Source of the DNA: Elusimicrobiota bacterium
Lineage (GTDB): Bacteria; Elusimicrobiota; Elusimicrobia; UBA1565
Assembly: GCA_016196755.1 (NCBI GenBank)
Contig: JACPXC010000025.1
Span: 1 to 64,000, forward strand
Direction: 5' to 3'
Length of the DNA: 64,000 nt
Positions 58,858-64,000 of the stretch are shown here, piece after piece. The notes below the pieces were generated by a model. The model searched no databases and was not told the DNA's origin. It saw only the letters and a program-made list of their open reading frames with translations. Numbering within the stretch: the first letter of the stretch is position 1; each line of letters starts with the position of its first letter. Made by a program: the position numbers and the translations under genes.

Positions 58858-58863
58858 AGTATA
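58858..58863 (-). promoter_or_regulatory. -10 box TATACT of the small membrane protein gene
   Basis: TATACT on the minus strand ends 6 bases before the GTG at 58851; leaderless start predicted. It overlaps the stop region of the gene behind it. Confidence 0.55.
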
Positions 58864-59523
58864 TCAGCAGTCGTCGACGTGGATGAACCAGACGCTCAGC
58901 TTGCCGGCGGCGTCGTGGATAGGCAGCCAGCCCAGCGGCACTGCGGGTGCTTCCCTGTCGGAGTCCCCGACGACCTTGATGTAGTCCCCGCGCTGTTCCA
59001 CGACGCGCAGGAGGGAGGTGGCTCCGCGCCGCAGGGAGGCGCAGGCCTCCATCATGCCGGGAGCCGGACAGACCGGACGCGATTGGCCGCCCCAAAGGAA
59101 GAAGGGGTCGAGCCTCAGGGTGGCCGACGAGACGGCATCGAGCGGCACGGCGCTGACGCTCCAGGACGAGTTCCGGAGCTCGTCTAGATCGACCCAGACC
59201 CCGCCGCCGGAGTACGGGTTGGTCACCAGGCGCGCCTTGGGCCCGTCGAGCTCGCTCACGAGAAAGCGTTTATGGACGCCGGAGCCGCTGATGGGCGTCA
59301 GGCCGCCGATATCCATCGCCCCCAGCGGGGCAAACCCCGAGTAGGCGCGGCGATAGGTGCCGACGACGCTGGTCGTCGACCGGGTCGGCGCGAGCGTCAG
59401 GATGGCCTTGGCCTCGCGGAGGACGCTCTCGGAGACCGCCGAGGCCACGACCTGATACGACTCTCCCGGCGCGTCGGCCCAGGCCGGTATGGACAAGCTC
59501 AAGAGCAGCGCCAGGAGCCTCAC
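58864..59523 (-). CDS. Secreted protein with C-terminal SH3-like domain
   Basis: 219 residues with signal peptide LLALLLSLSIPAWA. The last 55 residues (ATSLLRVVEQRGDYIKVVGDSD, then VPLGWLPI) fit a bacterial SH3 domain, used to bind peptidoglycan or other wall polymers. A second similar half earlier (KRFLVSELDGPKARLVTNPYSGGGVWVDLDEL) suggests a repeat of this fold. The start is GTG 59523 with GAGGAGG immediately before it; TATAGA a few bases further up offers a promoter. Confidence 0.65.
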   Translation of the reverse strand: MRLLALLLSLSIPAWADAPGESYQVVASAVSESVLREAKAILTLAPTRSTTSVVGTYRRAYSGFAPLGAMDIGGLTPISGSGVHKRFLVSELDGPKARLVTNPYSGGGVWVDLDELRNSSWSVSAVPLDAVSSATLRLDPFFLWGGQSRPVCPAPGMMEACASLRRGATSLLRVVEQRGDYIKVVGDSDREAPAVPLGWLPIHDAAGKLSVWFIHVDDC

Positions 59524-59574
59524 CTCCTCTATACGCCCCTGGCGGCGTTGTTATTTCAGCCCCACACTCTGGCC

Positions 59575-59984
59575 ATGGCGCCCGCCGCCCCGTTCCGCCG
59601 GCCGCTCCTCTGGACCGGCCTGTTCATGTACGCGCTGTCCTGGCGCGCCTGGACCTACCAGGAGGTCTATCCCGCGATTCCATTCTTCTCGTGGATCCCC
59701 TATCTCGGCCCCGTGCCGGCCTGGCTGTTGTTTGCGGCGATGCTGGCGGGCTTCGCGCTGTGCCTGAGCGGGGTCCGGAGCCGCGACCGGCTTCGCGCTC
59801 TGGGTGCCGCGGCGCGGAGGCGCGCGCCCTCTACCGCCGCTCGATCGACCTCTACAAGAAGCTCCTGCCCTATCATCCCGGCGTCGGCGACGGCTTGGCC
59901 GGGCTGGCCGCGCTGGCGGCCGGGGAGAAGAAGGACGCCGAGGCCGTCGTCCTCGAGACGCGCGCGGCCCACCTCCGGAGATAG
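59575..59984 (+). pseudogene. Small membrane-TPR protein, frameshifted
   Basis: From ATG 59575 the frame encodes two membrane helices (PLLWTGLFMYALSWRAW; VPAWLLFAAMLAGFALCL) to about 59800 and then turns into low-complexity Arg/Ala/Pro sequence. From about 59811 a different frame reads AEARALYRRSIDLYKKLLPYHPGVGDGLAGLAAL, a convincing TPR, up to the stop at 59984. A shift within 59795-59815 joins them into about 135 residues. Decay or a sequencing error in a GC-rich run are both possible. Confidence 0.5.
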
Positions 59985-60024
59985 AGCGGCGCAGCCACGC
60001 TCTCGGTCCGGCGCTAAAAAACCG

Positions 60025-60030
60025 TAGAAT
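60025..60030 (+). promoter_or_regulatory. -10 box TAGAAT
   Basis: TAGAAT ends 6 bases before the GTG start at 60037; no -35 seen. Leaderless start predicted. Confidence 0.55.
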
Positions 60031-60036
60031 CGGAGT

Positions 60037-60501
60037 GTGTCGGTAAACTACGACTTCGCCCATCGCGAACTGCGCGAGTTGGCCCTCGAGGACCCGAGGA
60101 CCATGCTCGGCATGCTCTCCGACCCCGCGGGGCTGGCCGCGATGGCCCGGGTCTGGAACAAGATCTCGGAGCTCGGCGGCAGCGCCAGCGGGGTGACCTC
60201 CCGGGACTTCGTCCCCGCGGTCCGGGCCCTGCCCGACGGGACCCAGGTCGGCATCGTCGGCCTGCCGAAGGCCGCGGCCATGTGCGAGGCGCTGATGGTC
60301 GCCGTCGTCATGGGGCCCAGCCCGCGCTACTTCACTCTCGAGGTGACGATGCGCGGCCCCGAGCTCGACAGGCGGGGGAACGTACTCTGCGAGTGGCGGC
60401 GCGAAGAGAAGGGGTACGGGCACGCCAACCACGGCGCCGAGGTCATGCCCGAGGACGCCGAGGGCTTCCTCAAGGCCATCGCGGCCCTCCTGCCCGGCTA
60501 G
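60037..60501 (+). CDS. Hypothetical cytoplasmic protein
   Basis: 154-residue soluble protein without a signal or membrane helix. The front is helical (FAHRELRELALEDPRTMLGMLSDPAGLAAMARVWNKI) and the back alpha/beta (RYFTLEVTMRGPELDRRGNVLCEWRREE). No family recognised. GTG start fixed by the TAGAAT box 6 bases upstream. Convergent with the DUF962 gene (stops 4 bases overlapping). Confidence 0.65.
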   Translation: MSVNYDFAHRELRELALEDPRTMLGMLSDPAGLAAMARVWNKISELGGSASGVTSRDFVPAVRALPDGTQVGIVGLPKAAAMCEALMVAVVMGPSPRYFTLEVTMRGPELDRRGNVLCEWRREEKGYGHANHGAEVMPEDAEGFLKAIAALLPG

Positions 60502-60941
60502 GCCTTCAGGCGCAGGGCCTTGGCCAGGATCCAGGCCGGGCCCACGAGCAGGTGGAGCAGGTTGTTCTGGAACGCCGCCCGCTTCTTCTCGTAGACGGCA
60601 TGGCCGACCAGCTGGAAGACCCAGCCTGCCGCGAAGACCGCCGTGCCCGCCGCCATAGACATAGTGCCCGCCAACCAGGCGCAGGCGGCCAGCAGCGCGG
60701 CCATCGCGGCGGCCAGGCGCAGGTCCCAGAACAGGTAGACCGGCCAGAGCGCCGCTACGAGGGGGGCGGGGGCGATGACCTCGAACTGCGTCAGGCGCAC
60801 CAGGCCGAGGACGATGAGCGGGATGCCGACCAGGTGGCAGGCCTGGTTCCCCGGCGTGCGATGGTAGGCGGCGTAGTCGGCGGCCGCGGCGTCCCAGGCG
60901 GGGAACGGGGCGCGTTTCGATAAAGCTAAGATATCGGCCAT
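60498..60941 (-). CDS. DUF962/Mpo1-like membrane protein
   Basis: 147 residues from ATG 60941. FPAWDAAAADYAAYHRTPGNQACHLVGIPLIVLGL and FVFQLVGHAVYEKKRAAFQNNLLHLLVGPAWILAK-like C terminus carry the conserved His residues of DUF962 (yeast Mpo1 is an iron-dependent dioxygenase of 2-hydroxy fatty acids). About five short helices. Several earlier in-frame starts exist, but they lie inside the divergent gene; the ATG chosen overlaps that gene's ATG on the other strand (CATG). Confidence 0.8.
   Translation of the reverse strand: MADILALSKRAPFPAWDAAAADYAAYHRTPGNQACHLVGIPLIVLGLVRLTQFEVIAPAPLVAALWPVYLFWDLRLAAAMAALLAACAWLAGTMSMAAGTAVFAAGWVFQLVGHAVYEKKRAAFQNNLLHLLVGPAWILAKALRLKA
60927..60932 (+). promoter_or_regulatory. 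-10-like box TAAGAT of the DUF6941-like gene
   Basis: TAAGAT ends 7 bases before the ATG at 60940; it lies inside the coding start of the divergent DUF962 gene. Confidence 0.4.
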
Positions 60942-61374
60942 GAAAGTGACCATGCTCCTGTCGGATTTCGCCCAGGTCATCCAGGGCAAGCTCTACATCA
61001 TGGGCGGCGGCTGGTCGCTGACCGGCCCCGTGCCGTCGCTCTCGGCCATCGCGGTCAAGATCGAGGTCCCGTGGACCCAAACCAACCGCAAGCACGAGTT
61101 CCGGGTCGAGCTCATCGACGCCGACGGCCACCCCGTCGTCATGGTCCCGCCCACGGGGGAGGGACCGGTCGTCCTGGACGGCCATTTCGAGGTCGGCCGC
61201 CCGCCGGGCATGCCGCCGGGGACCCCGCTCGACGTCCCGCTGGCGATGACGATCCCCCCGATGCCGCTGGCGCCCGGCCGCTACGTCTGGCGGCTCTCGA
61301 TAGACGGCGCCTCCCATGATGACTGGGAGGTCGCCTTCACCGTACGGGCCCAAGCGCCAGCGGCGCCGGGTTGA
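60940..61374 (+). CDS. DUF6941-like protein
   Basis: 144 residues. MKVTMLLSDFAQVIQGKLYIMGGGWSLTGP at the N terminus matches the conserved opening of DUF6941 proteins, followed by a beta-sandwich-like body with LAPGRYVWRLSIDG near the end, as in bacterial Ig-like or C2-like folds. Function unknown. Start codon overlaps that of the divergent DUF962 gene by two bases. Confidence 0.7.
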   Translation: MKVTMLLSDFAQVIQGKLYIMGGGWSLTGPVPSLSAIAVKIEVPWTQTNRKHEFRVELIDADGHPVVMVPPTGEGPVVLDGHFEVGRPPGMPPGTPLDVPLAMTIPPMPLAPGRYVWRLSIDGASHDDWEVAFTVRAQAPAAPG

Positions 61375-61386
61375 TCCTTAGGGGGA

Positions 61387-61635
61387 TTACTTCAGGTGCT
61401 TGGAGACCAGCGCCGTCATCTCGAACATCGAGACCTGCTTCTTGCCGCCGAAGACTTTGACGAGCTTGTCGTCCGCGTTGATGTTGCGCTTGTTCTTCTT
61501 GTCCTGCAGGCCGTTCTTCTTGATGTAGTCCCAGAGCTTCTTGGTGACCTCGGTGCGGGGGATCGGCTTCGCGCCGACCACGGCCGACAGGTCCGCCGAG
61601 GGCTGAACGGGCTTCATGAAAGTGCTGGTAGCCAT
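61387..61635 (-). CDS. SWIB/MDM2-domain protein
   Basis: 82 residues, almost entirely one SWIB domain (IPRTEVTKKLWDYIKKNGLQDKKNKRNINADDKLVKVFGGKKQVSMFEMTALVSKHL). In eukaryotes the fold sits in chromatin remodellers; in bacteria it is mostly known from Chlamydiae, some Bacteroidetes and a few others, often with histone-like tails, and its role is poorly known. It has a proper leader with GAGGAGAC before the ATG and a TATGAT box at 61668-61673, suggesting solid expression. Confidence 0.9.
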   Translation of the reverse strand: MATSTFMKPVQPSADLSAVVGAKPIPRTEVTKKLWDYIKKNGLQDKKNKRNINADDKLVKVFGGKKQVSMFEMTALVSKHLK

Positions 61636-61708
61636 GATTTTGTCTCCTCTGTATGCGTCGTTGGGACATCATACCGTTTTTTAGGGGCTTCATGAGAGGG
61701 GGGATGGC

Positions 61709-61900
61709 ATGATTCGCGACTCGATCGTCGACCAGCTCGTCACCGTGACTTGGGGAGCGGCCCTCCTGGGGCAGGAGGTCTGGCGCTGGAAGGCCGGACT
61801 GGTCGGCGACCCCCTGCCGGTGGGGGTCATGGCCGCCACGGCCGTCGCCTACGGCGCTTGGCGCCTCGTCCGGCTCGTGCCGCTCTGGCGCGCGGCCTGA
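61709..61900 (+). CDS. Small hypothetical protein
   Basis: 63 residues with one or two weak helices (VTVTWGAALLGQEVWRW; VMAATAVAYGAWRLVRLVPL). A purine-rich site gagaggggggatggc precedes the ATG. Its last 52 bases overlap the convergent methyltransferase gene. No family recognised. Confidence 0.45.
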   Translation: MIRDSIVDQLVTVTWGAALLGQEVWRWKAGLVGDPLPVGVMAATAVAYGAWRLVRLVPLWRAA

Positions 61901-62649
61901 AGGACGAAGGTGGCATCGCGCGCGTTCTCATCTAAAGGAATAGGCTTGCGCCAGGCCGAATAGGCCGCGGCCACCGTGAAGCCGGCGGCGCGGGCGGTCC
62001 CCAGCCACTGCCTGATGTCGTAGGCGCGCAGGTCGTACTCGGATTTATAGAGCCCGGAGGTCTTGGGCGTGCGGACGCTCAGGAAATGGACGATTCTTTC
62101 CCGGCGGGGGCGGCGCTCGGGGGGCAGGGAGACCACCAGGTCGTCTAGCGTCAGGCCGCCCCGCCGCGCCTTCCAGTCATCCTCGCCGGGCTCCGGCCAG
62201 CGCCAATCCACGAGGTCCAGCCCCACGACGTAGACGCCCCCCGGCTTGAGAGAGCGCCGGGTCAGCTCCAGGTGGCGGCGCGCCGAGCGCTCATCGAGGA
62301 GATGACGGAAGGAGCCCAGCAGGCAGAAGGCCAGGTCGTAGGCGCCTGGGCGGACGAAGCTCGTCATGTCGGCCTCGAGGGCCTCGGTCCCGCGCGGCAG
62401 GCGCCGGCGCGCGTAGGCCAGCGCCCCGGGATGGGAGTCGTAGCCGGTGACGCGCAGGCCGCGCCGGCCCAGGACGCGCAGGAAGCGGCCGGTCCCGCAG
62501 GCCGGCTCGAGCCAGCGCGGCCCGCCCGTGCCGTGGCGCCGGCCCAGGCGCAGGAGGAAGTCCGCCCAGGACGCCGTGCCCTCCGCGTGGAGAGCGTCGT
62601 ACCAGGCGGGCCGGTCGTAGAGCGCCAACGGCGTCGGCTCCCGGGTCAT
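61849..62649 (-). CDS. Class I SAM-dependent methyltransferase
   Basis: 266 residues. Motif I WLEPACGTGRFLRVL (AdoMet glycine loop), motif II GYDSHPGALAYARRRL, then ALEADMTSF and YDLAFCLLGSFRHLLDERSARRHLELTRRSLKPGGVYVVGLDL, typical of the methyltransferase 25/11-type fold. Substrate cannot be told. Begins 8 bases after a TATTAT box shared with the divergent kinase gene, so its mRNA is probably leaderless. Confidence 0.85.
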   Translation of the reverse strand: MTREPTPLALYDRPAWYDALHAEGTASWADFLLRLGRRHGTGGPRWLEPACGTGRFLRVLGRRGLRVTGYDSHPGALAYARRRLPRGTEALEADMTSFVRPGAYDLAFCLLGSFRHLLDERSARRHLELTRRSLKPGGVYVVGLDLVDWRWPEPGEDDWKARRGGLTLDDLVVSLPPERRPRRERIVHFLSVRTPKTSGLYKSEYDLRAYDIRQWLGTARAAGFTVAAAYSAWRKPIPLDENARDATFVLQAARQSGTSRTRRQAP

Positions 62650-62656
62650 TGAATGT

Positions 62657-62663
62657 CATAATA
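62657..62663. promoter_or_regulatory. Bidirectional -10 element between methyltransferase and kinase
   Basis: On the plus strand CATAAT (62657-62662) lies 7 bases before ATG 62670; on the minus strand the overlapping TATTAT (62663-62658) lies 8 bases before ATG 62649. One symmetric AT core appears to serve both divergent leaderless genes. Confidence 0.6.
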
Positions 62664-62669
62664 GGAAAC

Positions 62670-63650
62670 ATGTCCGTGTTCGCGTTCTTGGAGCAGGTCT
62701 CCGCGTTCGGCGTCGTCGTCATCGACCCCGAGGCGCGCGTCGTCCTGTTCAACCGGGCCGCCGAGGAGCAGTTCCAGCGCCAGGCCGCGGAGGTCCAGGG
62801 GCGGCCGCTGGCGGAACTCCTGGTCCAGGCGGGCGCCGAGACCCTCGGCCGCCGTCGCGACGGCGCCCAGTTTCCCGCCGAGGCCGCGCGCAGCCCCTTC
62901 TCGCACGACGGGCGGACCTATACCGTCCTGTTCGTGCGCGACATAAGCCTCCGCCGTCAGGTCGAGAGCCGCAAGGACGAGGCCGTGGCGCTGGCCAGCC
63001 ATGAGATCCGGGCGCCCATCACCTCGATCGGCGTGGCGCTGGGGATCATGGCCCAGACCCCCGACCTGGCCCTGCCCGACAACGTGCGCCGCCTGCTCAT
63101 CATCGCCGATCGCGAGTGCCGGCGCCTGCGCCGCTTGGTCGAGGATTATCTCAGCTTGGCCAAGATGGAGTCCGGGGGGGCGCCGTTCACGGTGGCGCGC
63201 GCCGAACTGGCCCCGCTGGTGCTCCAGGCCCTGGAGGCGGTGCGCCCGTCGGCCGACAACGAGCGCGTGGGCCTCGAGTTCGTCGACGAGGCCCACGGCG
63301 CCGCCGCGGTGGTCGACGCCGACCGCTTCGTCCAGGCCGCCGTCAACCTGTTCTCCAACGCGGTCAAGTTCTCGCCGCCGGGCGCCGCCGTGACGGCGAC
63401 GCTGTCTTGCCGGGACGGGCGCGTCCGCCTGGGCGTCCGCGACCGCGGGCCGGGGATTCCGGCCGCCTTCCGCGAGCGCATCTTCCGCAAGTTCGCCCAG
63501 GCCGTCGATTCGGAGGCCATACGCAAGAAGGGCACCGGCCTCGGCCTCAGCATCGTGAAGGCCATCTGCGAGCGCCTGGGCGGCAACGTGGGCTTCGAGA
63601 GCGTCCCCGGCGACGGGGCCACCTTTCACATCGAGTTTCCGGCCGCCTGA
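62670..63650 (+). CDS. PAS-domain sensor histidine kinase
   Basis: 326-residue cytosolic kinase. PAS-like sensor (AFGVVVIDPEARVVLFNRAAEEQF, ending VLFVRDISLRRQVE), HisKA with His in ASHEIRAPITSI, HATPase with LFSNAVKFSPPG, RDRGPGIP and GTGLGLSIVKAICERLGG. All catalytic motifs are intact. No response regulator is adjacent in the window. The start at ATG 62670 is set by the -10 element 7 bases upstream; an earlier in-frame ATG (62649) lies outside the predicted transcript. Confidence 0.88.
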   Translation: MSVFAFLEQVSAFGVVVIDPEARVVLFNRAAEEQFQRQAAEVQGRPLAELLVQAGAETLGRRRDGAQFPAEAARSPFSHDGRTYTVLFVRDISLRRQVESRKDEAVALASHEIRAPITSIGVALGIMAQTPDLALPDNVRRLLIIADRECRRLRRLVEDYLSLAKMESGGAPFTVARAELAPLVLQALEAVRPSADNERVGLEFVDEAHGAAAVVDADRFVQAAVNLFSNAVKFSPPGAAVTATLSCRDGRVRLGVRDRGPGIPAAFRERIFRKFAQAVDSEAIRKKGTGLGLSIVKAICERLGGNVGFESVPGDGATFHIEFPAA

Positions 63651-63797
63651 GGGTAGCCGTCCTAGGCTCTTTGGCCGCCGCCGCTGCCGCTCCGCCGCCG
63701 GTCCCCGTCTCAAGAGACTAGGTCCTTTGGGTAAGGTAGGGCCCAGGGCCTCGGTCCTTTGCGGCTTCCCGTTCAAGGCGCGATAATATCCGCAGGC

Positions 63798-64000
63798 GTG
63801 CGGGAGGTGGGGATGCTGGCAGCGATCTTGGCGGTGATGACGGGCTGGACGTCGGCGGCCCAGGCGGCGGTGGCGCCGGTCCCTGGGGTTCCGATGATCC
63901 GCGGCGGCGCGGCTGTGGCGGAGGCTCCCCCGCAGTTCGACTATACCGCCACGGTACCGCTCAGCGCCGAGGACCTCAAAGGCGACAGGTTCATGGAGAC
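63798..64000 (+). CDS. Secreted protein, truncated by the window edge
   Basis: The first 67 codons only. GTG 63798 gives a basic front and signal peptide (MLAAILAVMTGWTSAAQA); ATG 63813 is an alternative start. The mature sequence begins AVAPVPGVPMIRGG and runs off the window. TAATAT at 63784-63789 lies 8 bases before the GTG, as for other leaderless genes here. The 147 bases before it show no gene. Confidence 0.55.
   Translation, partial: MREVGMLAAILAVMTGWTSAAQAAVAPVPGVPMIRGGAAVAEAPPQFDYTATVPLSAEDLKGDRFME

Overview
The window is a GC-rich, densely packed piece of a Gram-negative bacterial chromosome. The outer-membrane logic is clear: an exopolysaccharide export beta-barrel, lipoproteins, and signal peptides. 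The mix of genes (type IV pilus assembly protein plus a run of atypical prepilins, an ATP/ADP-translocase-like carrier, an S46 dipeptidyl peptidase, a reductive pyrimidine-degradation operon, a SWIB protein, and many secreted proteins of unknown family) is most reminiscent of a high-GC Elusimicrobiota lineage. That is an inference from gene content; no rRNA or ribosomal protein is present to test it. I saw no CRISPR array or IS transposase.

Layout. 0.1-10.2 kb: pilus inner-membrane protein, MFS carrier, ornithine aminotransferase with a zinc-ribbon membrane protein, S46 peptidase, hybrid sensor kinase with a dead receiver, and an ATP/ADP-carrier-like gene directly behind tRNA-Tyr. 10.4-14.4 kb: a compact operon of prepilin-like proteins with a Cys-rich secreted partner. 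14.8-17.8 kb: a TPR/Ser-Thr kinase and a secreted protein. 17.9-32.3 kb: a ten-gene, end-to-end overlapping Pel-type exopolysaccharide operon on the minus strand, with PelA and PelB each split in two, plus an extra HEAT-repeat protein and an extra secreted protein. 32.5-42.0 kb: plus-strand operon for uracil/thymine import and reductive degradation to beta-alanine and onward, closed by a strong terminator. 42-43.6 kb: a frameshifted BNR-repeat protein and small membrane genes. 43.7-47.5 kb: an AT-richer island of two convergent toxin-antitoxin pairs (AbiE-like, HipBA) flanked by a truncated AlkD gene and a truncated DUF5670 gene. 47.5-56.1 kb: a seven-gene minus-strand operon (ferritin-like, carbamoyltransferase, DUF5989, GT2-GH2 fusion, membrane protein, SGNH, TPR lipoprotein). 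This is the best candidate for an undescribed surface-glycan system. 56.1-64 kb: ArsR-type regulator and PEP carboxykinase, then small single genes, a methyltransferase and sensor kinase fired from one bidirectional promoter, and a truncated secreted protein at the window edge.

Throughout the window, genes that begin transcription units have a TATAAT-like box 6-8 bases before the start codon. This implies that leaderless mRNAs are the default here, while internal operon genes use 1-4 nt stop/start overlaps (ATGA, GTGA, TGATG) or Shine-Dalgarno sites.

The two polysaccharide operons look complementary. Pel should make a cationic, partly deacetylated GalNAc-type polymer under cyclic-di-GMP control through PelD. 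The second operon joins a processive-type synthase to a periplasmic glycosidase domain and surrounds it with carbamoyl- and acyl/esterase-type modifying enzymes.
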